Shown here piece after piece: positions 15,787-24,664 of a stretch of 36,210 nt of DNA; position 1 is the stretch's first letter, and every line of letters begins with the position of its first letter. The translations under genes and the position numbers were made by a program. Under the pieces are notes generated by a model that ran no database searches, was not told the DNA's origin, and was given only the letters and a program-made list of their open reading frames with translations. Source of the stretch: Akkermansia sp. (GTDB lineage Bacteria > Verrucomicrobiota > Verrucomicrobiia > Verrucomicrobiales > Akkermansiaceae); contig JAFUQZ010000047.1 of the NCBI GenBank assembly GCA_017472085.1, forward strand, positions 1-36,210, read 5' to 3'.

Positions 15787-17111
15787 CTTTCTACACCATC
15801 AAACGGCTGATTATCTCGCCCACGGAGCTGCACATCATCTGCGCTGCGGCCGCGGTGCTGAGTACCCTTCCCATTCTCTTCCCGGAGGTAGTCCCCCTCC
15901 AACAGGCAGAACAGATATGCCGCTATGCGGGTATTAGCCTGTCGGTATCCATCTGTGTTTCCGCTTTTCTGATGCTGATTGCCACGAGCATCCAGATTTT
16001 CCGCCTGAGCAATACGCGTGCTTTCTGGCGCTTTGTCTCATGGCTGAGCATCTGGGGAGCTGCCGGGCTGCTGTATATTTTTGTTGCCATCATGGCAGAC
16101 GTGTCGCCCACTGAAAGCTTCCGAAAGCCGGAACCCATTCAGAAAACGGATGTACTCCACCCGACAACGGATGCCCTGTTGGGCCCGGCGTCTCTCATCA
16201 TCCCCATCTCTACGGAAAACAAGCAAATCAAAACCATAGAGGGAGCGCCCAACCTCGAGCAGCTGGAGCGCGAACATGCCGATATTTTCCGGGATTATCT
16301 GGAGGCCTCCCCCCGGTGGACGGATAAAGACACGAACGATGCTTTTTACTCCAAACCCGGGCATGTTGTCATGATTCCACCCAGTACCGGGGGAATTCCC
16401 GGGCTGGTGCATGCCGGATTCCGGCGGCTGGTGGAAGGTGACCCGCTTCCGGTCGGCTATGTAACCATCAAACCGGGTGATTCCGTCCCCGAAATCAAGG
16501 ATAGCATACCGGATATCGCACTCGATCTGGGGAGGAATCATTATCTGCTGCTGGCATGGAGAGGTGCTGCACATAAGGAAACCGCGCTCCGGGCCATCAA
16601 TGCAGCCATTGCAGACATCAACGAACGCATGCAGCCGCTGGTCTCTGAGCCAACCCCTGGCACCATACAACGCATGGTCGGAGGGAAACAGAGTTACACC
16701 GGCAGCACCCCGGATCTGAGACTCGCAGAGCCTCCCGGCCAGGATGGAACCTATCAGGCCGAGGTCTATGCCAATCCCGGAGAAGCAGGGACTATCCTGC
16801 TCTTCATCAAACGACTGGACAGCGGACGCACCATCAGGCTTCTCAACTGCCCCGCGAAATTTTCCTCCAATCCGGAAGAACAGTTCCGCCACGATTTCCC
16901 GGGCTCTGTGCCCGTCTGGCAAAACAGCGCCTTTCACAACAGTCTGGATAATATCTTTCCTCCGGGCACGCCCCTCTTCGTCATCTGCAAAGACAAAAGC
17001 CACCACTACTTCGGTGCGGCATTTGAGGTCTGGTTCAACCCGCAGAATCCGGCAAAGCCACGGAGACTTCTGCTGCGGCGGTGCTACAAGATTCAGGGCT
17101 ACGACGGTTGA
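15783..17111 (+). CDS. Membrane-anchored protein with C-terminal beta-rich domain, unknown
   Basis: 442 residues. Three hydrophobic segments lie near residues 16-34, 45-67 and 80-103, followed by a long soluble part. Its last ~130 residues (TYQAEVYANPGEAGTI...EEQFRHDFPG...FGAAFEVWFNPQN...LLRRCYKIQGYDG) recall a C-terminal domain seen in uncharacterised membrane proteins of Proteobacteria; this is from memory and unverified. ATG overlaps the preceding stop (ATGA), so it is translated with the ankyrin-type proteins and likely works with them. It runs to 1 nt from the convergent recQ stop. Confidence 0.7.
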   Translation: MTFYTIKRLIISPTELHIICAAAAVLSTLPILFPEVVPLQQAEQICRYAGISLSVSICVSAFLMLIATSIQIFRLSNTRAFWRFVSWLSIWGAAGLLYIFVAIMADVSPTESFRKPEPIQKTDVLHPTTDALLGPASLIIPISTENKQIKTIEGAPNLEQLEREHADIFRDYLEASPRWTDKDTNDAFYSKPGHVVMIPPSTGGIPGLVHAGFRRLVEGDPLPVGYVTIKPGDSVPEIKDSIPDIALDLGRNHYLLLAWRGAAHKETALRAINAAIADINERMQPLVSEPTPGTIQRMVGGKQSYTGSTPDLRLAEPPGQDGTYQAEVYANPGEAGTILLFIKRLDSGRTIRLLNCPAKFSSNPEEQFRHDFPGSVPVWQNSAFHNSLDNIFPPGTPLFVICKDKSHHYFGAAFEVWFNPQNPAKPRRLLLRRCYKIQGYDG

Positions 17112-17112
17112 A

Positions 17113-19272
17113 TCACACCCCCTCGTAATCCTGAATCAGCTCCACAAAGGCTCTCAGGAATGTTTTCCGGAGCCACGGGCCAACCCCCTTGATGTTGGCA
17201 GCCGCCTCCGGGGTGGTGGGCTTGGCTGTTGCCAAAGCGCGCAGCGTTTCATTGTGCATGATGCGGTAAACCGGCATATTGTGTTCTTCTGCAATATCCC
17301 GGCGCAGCTCGGCCAGGCGTTCGTATAAGTCCTTGTCCATCCGGCCCAGCCCCATACTCTGCAGCAGGTGCTGCGTCCTGTGCGTCCTGGCCGGCAAAGA
17401 TGTTGAACGAGCCGCCCCATTCTCCCCCCAGCCTCGCAGCGCCATGCGAACTCCGCGGCGAGCCTGCATGACTTCCTCTCCCGCCGGAGAAAGCGTTATC
17501 AGCGGCATCTCACCGCCGGAGCTCTGAATCAACCCGGCTTCCCGCATGGCGCGAAACAGCGCTTTCATCCGGGTATCCGTCAAGTTCGACAGGAGGCCAT
17601 AGGTGGATAGAGACTTGAGATGCTGCGTCATCTGGGCACTCCTGGCACCGCGCAGCATGTCCATGATTTTTCCCCGGCCATAGATACCTTCCCAAGCCCC
17701 GCTCACGCCCCGTCTGGAAGCTCGGGCCACCCCGGCCAGCGCCTTACGCACCGTCAGCAGGTCATTCCCCTGCACTTCCTCCCGGTCAGCTTCATCTGCG
17801 GCACAGATATCACAGTGGCCGCAGGGTTCTGCATCTTTCTGTCCGAAATATTCCAGAATCCACTGCTGGCGGCAGCCTCCGCTGTATGAATAGCGCGTGA
17901 TGGCCTCAATTTTCTGGTGGTCTCTGCGCGCTTTTTCTTCCAACGTGCCCGCATCTACGGGCAAACACTCGAAATTGCGTGACGGCTCAATCACCCGGGT
18001 ACCTTTTACATTGGAGCCGGCAATGTCAAAGCGAGTGACAGCCCCCGCATGAATGAGCGTGGAGAGCGCCGTCCCCACCGCCATCGGATTGACCTCCTTA
18101 CCCCCCAACCGCTCTGCCATGGCATCCACCGTCAGCCGCAGTTCATGAGTCTCGGCATCACACTCGAAGCGCAGCATGTTGTACAGCGAACGCACCAGAC
18201 TCAGGGGCGGATTGCTTCCTTCGAAGAAGAACTCCTGGGTTTTGAGGTCGGCGTGATTGAACAACAGTTCACATACGGCGGCCTCCCCATCCCGACCGGC
18301 ACGCCCGGCTTCCTGATAATAGGCCTCCACACTCCCCGGTATTTCAAAATGCACCACAAAGCGAACATCCGAACGGTCAATTCCCATACCGAACGCATTG
18401 GTGGCCACCACCACATCCGCACGGCCGGAGATGAAAGCCTCCTGAGAAAAGGCTCGCTCTTCATCCGTCATGCCGGCGTGGTAGGCAACAGCATTCACCC
18501 GTGCAGCCGAGAGCTCTTCAAACACCAGCATCACATTCTTGCGGGTTGAGCAATAGATTATACCCTGCTTCCACTGCTGCACCACCCGATGAATCCGCTC
18601 AAATTTGGCTTTTCGGCTCTCACAGTGGGTTATCCGAAAATCCAGATTATCACGGGCAAACCCGCTGATGATGACCGCCGGCTCCTGCAGATGAAGCGTG
18701 CTCAGGATATCTTCCCGCACATGAGATGTTGCCGTAGCCGTCAACGCAACGGTCTGCGGGTTTCCCAGGCATTCGCGCACCCTGCCCAGACGCAGATAAT
18801 CCGGGCGGAAATCATGTCCCCACTGGCTCAGACAGTGGGCTTCATCAATAGCCAGCAGAGATACCTCCAGCCCTTGCATCAGCCGGAGAAAGCTCTCCTG
18901 CCCAAAACGCTCCGGTGCCACATAGACGATTTTCAAATCACCACGGCGCAGGGCATCCATGGCCATGCGATATTCATCGGCACTCATGGAAGAATTGATG
19001 GCCGCCGCCGCAACACCCCGGGAGACGAGAGCATCTACCTGGTCTTTCATGAGAGCAATGAGGGGCGACACCACAACCGTCACGCCGGAGCGACACAAGG
19101 CCGGGAGCTGGTAGCAGAGGGATTTTCCCTTGCCGGTGGGCATGATGGCCAGCGCATCTCTGCCACTCATGATAGCCTCCACTACCTCATCCTGCCCCGG
19201 GCGCAGTGCTTCAAACCCGAACACCTCTTTCAGCACACGGGCCACAAGCTCTGTCTCTGCCTTGATTTCCAT
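17113..19272 (-). CDS. recQ: ATP-dependent DNA helicase RecQ
   Basis: 719 residues, 3'-5' helicase of the RecQ family acting in recombination and fork repair. Walker A MPTGKGKS at 44-51, Walker B DEAH at 143-146, the aromatic-rich loop HCLSQWGHDFRPDY after it, helicase motif VI QEAGRAGRDGE, RecQ zinc-binding domain with Cys in CRQQW and CGHCDIC, and a C-terminal HRDC domain (YERLAELRRDIAEEHNMPVY...NIKGVGPWLRKTF). The frame extends up to 19845, but that part is the antisense of the neighbouring phosphatase gene. ATG 19284 lies inside the -10, so ATG 19272 is chosen; it gives the normal family N terminus (EVFGFEALRPGQDEV). Confidence 0.95.
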   Translation of the reverse strand: MEIKAETELVARVLKEVFGFEALRPGQDEVVEAIMSGRDALAIMPTGKGKSLCYQLPALCRSGVTVVVSPLIALMKDQVDALVSRGVAAAAINSSMSADEYRMAMDALRRGDLKIVYVAPERFGQESFLRLMQGLEVSLLAIDEAHCLSQWGHDFRPDYLRLGRVRECLGNPQTVALTATATSHVREDILSTLHLQEPAVIISGFARDNLDFRITHCESRKAKFERIHRVVQQWKQGIIYCSTRKNVMLVFEELSAARVNAVAYHAGMTDEERAFSQEAFISGRADVVVATNAFGMGIDRSDVRFVVHFEIPGSVEAYYQEAGRAGRDGEAAVCELLFNHADLKTQEFFFEGSNPPLSLVRSLYNMLRFECDAETHELRLTVDAMAERLGGKEVNPMAVGTALSTLIHAGAVTRFDIAGSNVKGTRVIEPSRNFECLPVDAGTLEEKARRDHQKIEAITRYSYSGGCRQQWILEYFGQKDAEPCGHCDICAADEADREEVQGNDLLTVRKALAGVARASRRGVSGAWEGIYGRGKIMDMLRGARSAQMTQHLKSLSTYGLLSNLTDTRMKALFRAMREAGLIQSSGGEMPLITLSPAGEEVMQARRGVRMALRGWGENGAARSTSLPARTHRTQHLLQSMGLGRMDKDLYERLAELRRDIAEEHNMPVYRIMHNETLRALATAKPTTPEAAANIKGVGPWLRKTFLRAFVELIQDYEGV

Positions 19273-19282
19273 TTGCGGGGTC

Positions 19283-19311
19283 ATTCTAGCGAAAAGCTCA
19301 TTTTCACACAA
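19283..19311 (-). promoter_or_regulatory. recQ promoter, near-leaderless
   Basis: Minus strand: TTGTGT (19311-19306), 17-nt spacer, TAGAAT (19288-19283), then 10 nt to ATG 19272. Predicted leader about 4 nt. Confidence 0.6.
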
Positions 19312-19330
19312 GGGAAAAGCGCGTTTCCCT
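19311..19330. repeat. 20-bp near-palindrome between recQ and the phosphatase gene
   Basis: AGGGAAAAGCGCGTTTCCCT: the arms AGGGAAA (19311-19317) and TTTCCCT (19324-19330) pair perfectly. One edge touches the -35 of recQ (19306-19311) and it lies upstream of the divergent phosphatase promoter. It has the size and position of an operator for a dimeric regulator, which is inference. Confidence 0.5.
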
Positions 19331-19361
19331 GCAAAAAAGGGAATACCGCACGCTTTTCTGC

Positions 19362-19390
19362 TTGAAAAAAGGCGCGGGATAGAGTAAATA
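19362..19390 (+). promoter_or_regulatory. Promoter of PAS-SpoIIE phosphatase gene
   Basis: TTGAAA (19362-19367), 17-nt spacer, TAAATA (19385-19390), then 8 nt to ATG 19399. A shifted -10 (TAATAA, 19389-19394) is also possible. Confidence 0.45.
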
Positions 19391-19398
19391 ATAAGCAA

Positions 19399-21048
19399 AT
19401 GGCAAATGAGTCCGACAGCAAATCCCGGCGTAGTGTGGTACCACGGGTTTTCCAGTGGGAAATGGTACGCAAGGCGCTCCGCGCCGCCGAGGAGGGCGTG
19501 TATTGCTGGTATCTGGAGGACAACGAAATTTTCTACACGGAACAGTGCGTCAAGATGATGGGAATGACCTACGATGAGTGGGCTCCCAACATCTTCACAG
19601 AGCCGGAAAAGACCGTGCACCCGGAAGATGTTGCCTTTTTCCGGCAAACCGTGCACCGCTATCTGAACAAGCCGGCAAATGCCACCAATCCGCTGCGGGT
19701 CGAATTCCGCCTGCTCAACCTCCGCTCCCGGGGCTGGAAGTGGATTCGGGTCAATGGGGCACTGGAATACGGAGACGACAGGAAGCCCAGGCGGCTGGTC
19801 GGCGTCTGGGTGGATATCACACGCCGCAAGATGGCAGACATGCACGCCATGGAGGACCGAGACCTCTTCCGCACGCTCATTAACTGCCTGCCGGACAACA
19901 TCTATTACAAGAATAGGGAATCCCGCTTCGTTATCGCCAACGAGGCAACGGCTCGCAAAATGCGGGTAAACACCCCCTCAGACCTCATTGGCCGCAAGGA
20001 CTCCCACTTCTTCTCGCCGGAGATGAGCGAGGTGGCGCGCCGGGAAGAAGAGGAAATCATGCGGACAGGGAAACCGATTACCAATCGGATTCACCATGAA
20101 ACATGGAAAGGCGGCAAGCACACCTGGTCCAAGGTCTCCAAATTCCCCTGGTACGCAGCAGATGGTTCCGTCAAAGGCGTGGTGGGTATTTCGTCTGATG
20201 TAACCAAACTCATCGAATCCCAGCAGAAATACCAACGCATCGCCAAACAGCTCGATGAGCGTAACCGTGCGCTGGAAAAAGAAATCACCCTGGCACGCGA
20301 AGTACAGCGCTCCCTGCAACCGCTCCACATTCCGGACAGAGTATGGAAACAGGAGGACGGTCAGGTTCGCCGGGCCACGTTCCACCACGTCTATATGCCC
20401 TCCACCGGGGTGGCTGGTGACTGCTTTGAGGTATTTCCCGTGGGTAATTCCGGCATCGGCATGCTCATTTGCGATGTCATGGGGCATGGGGTTCGCGCCG
20501 CGCTCATAGCATCCATGCTGCGGGGGCTCATGGAGCAGGTCGCCAATCTGGCAGACACCCCGGGGCTTCTGCTCTCCAGCCTTAACCGCCAGCTCTACAG
20601 GATTTTTGACAGAGCCAACATCACCATGTTTGCCTCTGCCTGCTACGTGTATCTGGATTTGGCAAAACGCCGCATGACGCTTTCCGGGGCCGGACATCCT
20701 GCACCTTTTGTGCTCCAGCCGTCCGGGCAGGCATTCATCCCGCCCATTCCCCGCTCCCCGGCGCTGGGGCTGCTGGAAAATGCCATGTTCCGTGAGAGCG
20801 AGATTCCCCTGGAAAACGGGACCAAACTCATGCTGTACACGGATGGGCTTACCGAAGCAGCCAACGCAGAGCAGGAGGAGCTGGGAACAATTCGCATCAT
20901 TGATTTCCTGAAAGAGCGCTCTCCGCAGAGCATCCGGGAAATGATTGATATCTCTCTTGCCGCCATGCACCAATTCACGGGCAGTACCCGTCAGGATGAT
21001 GACATCTGTCTCCTCGGCGTGGAATTCCGCGATGAAATGATGAACTAA
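19399..21048 (+). CDS. PAS-PAS-SpoIIE serine/threonine phosphatase (RsbU-like)
   Basis: 549 residues, no membrane segment. PAS/PAC 1 spans about 25-148 (ending GVWVDITRRKMAD), PAS/PAC 2 about 155-272 (LPDNIYYKNRESRFVIAN ... GISSDVTKL), a linker helix 275-305 (ends LAREVQRSLQP, typical of RsbU proteins), and a PP2C/SpoIIE domain 325-545. Metal-binding acids: Asp341 in VAGDCFEVF, Asp359 in ICDVMGHG, Asp482 in YTDGLTEA, and Asp533-535 in RQDDDICLL. Such proteins usually dephosphorylate anti-anti-sigma (STAS) proteins in response to a PAS signal. No STAS or anti-sigma kinase gene lies nearby, so its partner is elsewhere. Confidence 0.92.
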   Translation: MANESDSKSRRSVVPRVFQWEMVRKALRAAEEGVYCWYLEDNEIFYTEQCVKMMGMTYDEWAPNIFTEPEKTVHPEDVAFFRQTVHRYLNKPANATNPLRVEFRLLNLRSRGWKWIRVNGALEYGDDRKPRRLVGVWVDITRRKMADMHAMEDRDLFRTLINCLPDNIYYKNRESRFVIANEATARKMRVNTPSDLIGRKDSHFFSPEMSEVARREEEEIMRTGKPITNRIHHETWKGGKHTWSKVSKFPWYAADGSVKGVVGISSDVTKLIESQQKYQRIAKQLDERNRALEKEITLAREVQRSLQPLHIPDRVWKQEDGQVRRATFHHVYMPSTGVAGDCFEVFPVGNSGIGMLICDVMGHGVRAALIASMLRGLMEQVANLADTPGLLLSSLNRQLYRIFDRANITMFASACYVYLDLAKRRMTLSGAGHPAPFVLQPSGQAFIPPIPRSPALGLLENAMFRESEIPLENGTKLMLYTDGLTEAANAEQEELGTIRIIDFLKERSPQSIREMIDISLAAMHQFTGSTRQDDDICLLGVEFRDEMMN

Positions 21049-21103
21049 CGCCCAAAATCTGCATGGTTGACGTGTTTTTCCGCCATGCGACCGCAAAAAA
21101 TGA

Positions 21104-21132
21104 TTGCCATGACAGCGTTTTAGCGGTAGGCT
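21104..21132 (+). promoter_or_regulatory. Promoter of basic-tail protein gene
   Basis: TTGCCA (21104-21109), 17-nt spacer, TAGGCT (21127-21132), then 21 nt to ATG 21154, with a T-rich run immediately before the ATG. Upstream, GCATGG (21061-21066) and CCATGC (21083-21088) form a weak stem that could be an end signal for the phosphatase gene. Confidence 0.45.
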
Positions 21133-21153
21133 AGTCAGCAGATAGATTTTTTT

Positions 21154-22611
21154 ATGAAGGACGAATCCCAAAAAGGCAGCGCAGACTCCATCAACCTTTC
21201 GGAGTTGACAGATTTTCAATTCGGCCCGTCCTGGGCACGCGGCGGAGCAGATTCCGCACGCACCTGGTCAGAAGCTCCGCGCGAGCGCAGGGACTCGTCC
21301 AATCGGAACGAACGCCGCAGTTTCACCAAACGGGATGAGCGCCGGCCACGGCGGGATGATAAGTTCTCCCGCAAGGCACCCCGCCGCAATGAGCGGGCCG
21401 AACGCCCTGCTCCGGAGCCGTTGAAGCCGGTAGAGGGGTATCGGGTAGAACTTCGCCCGGCCAACAGCATCCTGACCCTCTTCGCTTCCGAAATCCAGAA
21501 ACAGAAGCGCGCCCTGCCCCTGCTCGACATGGCTCGGGTGGTCATGAGTGCCGGAAACCGCTTCGATATCGTCTTCATGAAATTGGAGAACAGCCCGGCG
21601 CTGATTCATTCGACCCGTGCCGACGGTGCATGCTGGCTGACTCGTGCAGAAGCCATCGCCTACCTGCGGCAGGCTCCCTGGTTTGAGGAATTCTACAAGG
21701 AGGAACAGGTTGAGGTGGATGCCCCCAAGGGCACGTTCTCTGCCATCGCCGTCTGCAGCATGGGCAAGGAAAGTATCGGTCCGGTCAACTGGCATGGCTA
21801 CCAGGCAGCGCTGATGAACCTGTATCGCAGCAAATACAGCAGCATGCCGTTGGACGCGTTCAAGAACAAAATCATTCTTGACAAGTCGGAAGAGACCATT
21901 GCGGCATGGAAAGAATCTGCCACGCGCAAGTCCGTCTGGAAACCGCAGCGCGAGGGCGCAGGTGATGTTATCCTGGAAGATTTGCGTGCAGTCGAAGCGG
22001 ACTTCGAAGCCAACCATTTCGATTCAGTCTATGAGACGGTTGACAAGGTGTTCATCAACGGCGCCACTCCGGCAGACGTGCTCAGCGAGGGGCTGTACGC
22101 GCATGTCAGGCTGCTGGCAGACAAGACACGCCGTTTCCCGCAGATGCTCATCCCCAATCTCTGTCACGGTCTTGCCCGGCATCACATGCCCATCTACAAG
22201 TGGCATGGCAACCATTTCACCGGCCCGAGCCGCGTGCGCACAATTCCCGCAGACATGGTGCTGGCGGATCGCATGATGGCCATTGTCAACTGGAGCAAGG
22301 AAAACTCCGGCAGAAAGGCTGAGGAGATGTTCGCAGAGCTGTCCGGCGTTCCTGCCGGTGCGGACGAGGAAAGCAAAGCGGCAGCAACGGAGGCCCACGC
22401 CCCCTACGTTTCCGATATGCTGTGGCTGCTCGAACAGGGATTCATTGTCGTGACCAGCGATAACGCCGTCTGGTTCCCCAAGGGTGAGGCCGCTCCGGCT
22501 CCGACCCCTGCCCCCGGACGCAATAAGAATAACCGTAACCCGAAGAAGCGCAAGCCGGCCAAACCCGCAAAGGAGAATCCGATTCCGGCTGAGGAAGGCG
22601 CCGCTGAATAA
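21154..22611 (+). CDS. Conserved-looking protein with Arg-rich and Lys/Pro-rich tails, unknown function
   Basis: 485 residues, cytoplasmic in appearance. Residues about 36-95 are highly charged and Arg-rich (RRERRDSS..., RDERRPRRDDK, APRRNERAERP); residues about 450-485 are Pro/Ala then Lys/Arg-rich (GRNKNNRNPKKRKPAKPAK). Between them is a folded part, about 100-440, with no family I recognise. Basic disordered tails of this sort are common in RNA-binding or ribosome-associated proteins, so nucleic-acid binding is a reasonable guess. def follows after 17 nt, hinting at a translation-related context. Function is not claimed. Confidence 0.65.
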   Translation: MKDESQKGSADSINLSELTDFQFGPSWARGGADSARTWSEAPRERRDSSNRNERRSFTKRDERRPRRDDKFSRKAPRRNERAERPAPEPLKPVEGYRVELRPANSILTLFASEIQKQKRALPLLDMARVVMSAGNRFDIVFMKLENSPALIHSTRADGACWLTRAEAIAYLRQAPWFEEFYKEEQVEVDAPKGTFSAIAVCSMGKESIGPVNWHGYQAALMNLYRSKYSSMPLDAFKNKIILDKSEETIAAWKESATRKSVWKPQREGAGDVILEDLRAVEADFEANHFDSVYETVDKVFINGATPADVLSEGLYAHVRLLADKTRRFPQMLIPNLCHGLARHHMPIYKWHGNHFTGPSRVRTIPADMVLADRMMAIVNWSKENSGRKAEEMFAELSGVPAGADEESKAAATEAHAPYVSDMLWLLEQGFIVVTSDNAVWFPKGEAAPAPTPAPGRNKNNRNPKKRKPAKPAKENPIPAEEGAAE

Positions 22612-22628
22612 CCCCTCATTCTCTCACC

Positions 22629-23186
22629 ATGTTACTGGACATCAAGCAATACGGCGACCCGGTGCTGCGTGCGGAAAGCGCACCGCTGGAACATCTGGAT
22701 TCTGATTTGAAGAATCTGGCCGACAACATGCTCGAAACGATGTACGCCGCCGAGGGTATCGGACTGGCCGCACCTCAGATTGGGCTCAATATCCAGATGG
22801 TTGTCATTGATATCCCGGAGGATGAGGAAGAGCAAGACATTCCTGAAACGGCCATCGTCAATGGGGAAACGAAACCCGTCCGCGACCTCATGCCGCTGGT
22901 GTTTGTTAATCCCGTTCTGGAACCCTACGGCAACCTCTGCCCCTTTACGGAGGGCTGTCTGAGCGTGCGCGGCATTCGTTCCAATGTTCTCCGCCCGGAG
23001 TTCGTGAAAGCGCGGCTCACACAGCTGGATGGCTCTGTTCTGGAGATTGACTGCGGCGGCCTGCTGGCCCGCTGTCTGCAGCATGAGTGCGACCATCTCA
23101 AGGGATTCCTCTTCACGGACAGGGTCTCCTCTGCCGCCAAAATCACGCTGGCAAAAAAGCTCAAGAAGCTCGCCGCATCACGCTGA
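22629..23186 (+). CDS. def: Peptide deformylase
   Basis: Removes the formyl group from the initiator Met of nascent chains. 185 residues with the three PDF motifs: GIGLAAPQ (43-50), EGCLSV (metal-binding Cys) and QHECDHLKG (HExxH type, HECDH). An acidic insert (PEDEEEQDIPETAIVNGE) lies between motif 1 and motif 2. No Shine-Dalgarno is seen before the ATG. The 3' end overlaps the convergent prenyl synthase gene by 26 nt, so the last codons of each are read from opposite strands of the same DNA. Confidence 0.95.
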   Translation: MLLDIKQYGDPVLRAESAPLEHLDSDLKNLADNMLETMYAAEGIGLAAPQIGLNIQMVVIDIPEDEEEQDIPETAIVNGETKPVRDLMPLVFVNPVLEPYGNLCPFTEGCLSVRGIRSNVLRPEFVKARLTQLDGSVLEIDCGGLLARCLQHECDHLKGFLFTDRVSSAAKITLAKKLKKLAASR

Positions 23187-24063
23187 GGCAGGCTGCTTTC
23201 AGCATCAGCCCATACACCTTACGGCGCGGGACTTTCACCCGCGCCTGATTTTTTCTGCGCCGAATGAGCCGCAGGGTGCTCAATCCCAGCAGCGCCGGCA
23301 GTATCACCGTAAAGCGCAGGCGGAAGCATCCCAGCCGGGCCCCATAGTCCAGGCCGTCACGGAGGTAGCGCTCCGCCCTGTTCTGCCAGAGCACCTCATC
23401 ACAGCAAAGATAAGAGCGCCTGCGGGCTGCATCTTCCCGGATGTCTCGCAGAATATTGATGAGCTGTAAGCCGCGGCCGAAGCGTACCCCGGCCTGCAGC
23501 ATCAGCTCCCGACGCTCAGGCCGGCAGTATCGCGCCCCAAGAGTCTCGTAACCAAGGTCAGTCCAGAACTCACCCACACACCCGGCCACCCAATATGTAT
23601 AACGCAGGGTATCTGCATCGGACTCTACCTGAGTGCGGTTATCAAAATAGGTCAAGTCCCAGCACTGGCCCTCCACAATCGTTGCCAGCACCCGTCGGAT
23701 AAGCCGCACCTGGGCTTCCGGCAGCGATTGCAGCATATCCAGGCACTCTGAAAAACGCTGCAACAGCGTGCGCTCTGCAGGATTCTGCTGTGCCTCAGCC
23801 ATCGGCCCGGACAGTTGAAGGCGCAATTCAGCCAGTTCATCCGCCGCTGCGGTTCCCGCCACAGCACGCCCCATCCGGCGAAGCACCTGCAGCCGCATCT
23901 CTGCATCCGCGGATGATGTGTCGGCCACGCTGTCCGTGGCCCTGGCCAGCAGATAGGCCAGCGAAATGCCGGGGCGCATCTCCTCCGGCAGAAACACCAT
24001 ACTCAGGTAGAAACTGCGGGAAACGGACTTGAGCAAGTCACCTTCTGTTGCCGGATTCATCAT
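23161..24063 (-). CDS. Squalene/phytoene synthase family protein
   Basis: 300-residue head-to-head prenyl synthase. The two Asp-rich Mg-diphosphate sites are DSVAD (44-48, in LARATDSVADTSS) and DIRED (207-211, in LINILRDIRED); the intervening YTYWVAGCVGEFWTDL is typical. The family joins two FPP or GGPP units; here squalene (HpnC/D or SQS type) or phytoene is possible and sequence alone does not decide. No desaturase, hopene cyclase or HpnE gene is seen nearby. It follows ruvA with a TGATG overlap, and a pair of consecutive ATGs at its start leaves a one-codon uncertainty. Confidence 0.9.
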   Translation of the reverse strand: MMNPATEGDLLKSVSRSFYLSMVFLPEEMRPGISLAYLLARATDSVADTSSADAEMRLQVLRRMGRAVAGTAAADELAELRLQLSGPMAEAQQNPAERTLLQRFSECLDMLQSLPEAQVRLIRRVLATIVEGQCWDLTYFDNRTQVESDADTLRYTYWVAGCVGEFWTDLGYETLGARYCRPERRELMLQAGVRFGRGLQLINILRDIREDAARRRSYLCCDEVLWQNRAERYLRDGLDYGARLGCFRLRFTVILPALLGLSTLRLIRRRKNQARVKVPRRKVYGLMLKAACLSVMRRAS

Positions 24064-24656
24064 CAGCTCATGCGACGCAGTGCCCCACGAATCAGCTCAT
24101 CCGTAGCCGCCTGCGGATTTTCCTTCACCAGCGCAGCAATCGCCTTGCGCGCCTCCGTCTGCTTGAAGCCCAGAGCCACCAGAGCCAGCTCCGCATCTCC
24201 GGCAGCCTCCGTCGTGGTTCCCTGTTGCTGTGCCTCCCAGGTGGAGGCAAGACCGACTTTGTCTTTCAGTTCCAGAATGATGCGTTCAGCCGTGCGCTTA
24301 CCCACACCCTTGGCTCGGGCAATGGCCTGCACATCACCGCTGACCACAGCCTGCTTGAATGCTGATACATTCAATCCGCTGAGAATAGAAATCGCCGTAG
24401 CAGGGCCGATGCCGCTCACCCGGTCGATGAGCAGGCGAAAGATATCCCGCTCCGCATCGGTGGCAAAGCCATAGAGAACCTGCGCGTTTTCGCGTACATG
24501 AAAGTGAATCTTCAGCGTCACCATCCGTCCCTCCATGGGGTTGACAGCATCAAAGGTAGACAGCGGCACCTGGACTTCGTAGCCCACACCGTTCACATCC
24601 AACACCAGGCATTGAGGCATGGCCTCTGCCACCGTTCCTCTGAGAAAGGCAATCAT
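24063..24656 (-). CDS. ruvA: Holliday junction branch migration protein RuvA
   Basis: 197 residues. RuvA forms tetramers that clamp a Holliday junction and load the RuvB motor. The N-terminal OB fold (MIAFLRGTVAEAMPQCLVLD ... YGFATDAERDIFRLL, 1-80), the two helix-hairpin-helix motifs (VSGIGPATAISILSGL and AKGVGKRTAERIILELKDK) and the C-terminal RuvB-binding domain (AELALVALGFKQTEARKAIAAL) are all present at normal spacing. ruvB and ruvC are not adjacent. It lies 8 nt after the GH75-like gene and its stop overlaps the next start. Confidence 0.97.
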   Translation of the reverse strand: MIAFLRGTVAEAMPQCLVLDVNGVGYEVQVPLSTFDAVNPMEGRMVTLKIHFHVRENAQVLYGFATDAERDIFRLLIDRVSGIGPATAISILSGLNVSAFKQAVVSGDVQAIARAKGVGKRTAERIILELKDKVGLASTWEAQQQGTTTEAAGDAELALVALGFKQTEARKAIAALVKENPQAATDELIRGALRRMS

Positions 24657-24664
24657 GGTCTTCT

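Noticed and set aside
16038..17006. 322-codon minus-strand frame
   Set aside because: Shadow of the membrane-anchored cassette gene; no family features.
19273..19845. N-terminal extension of RecQ
   Set aside because: It is antisense to the PAS-SpoIIE gene, has no conserved helicase sequence and lies upstream of the recQ promoter.
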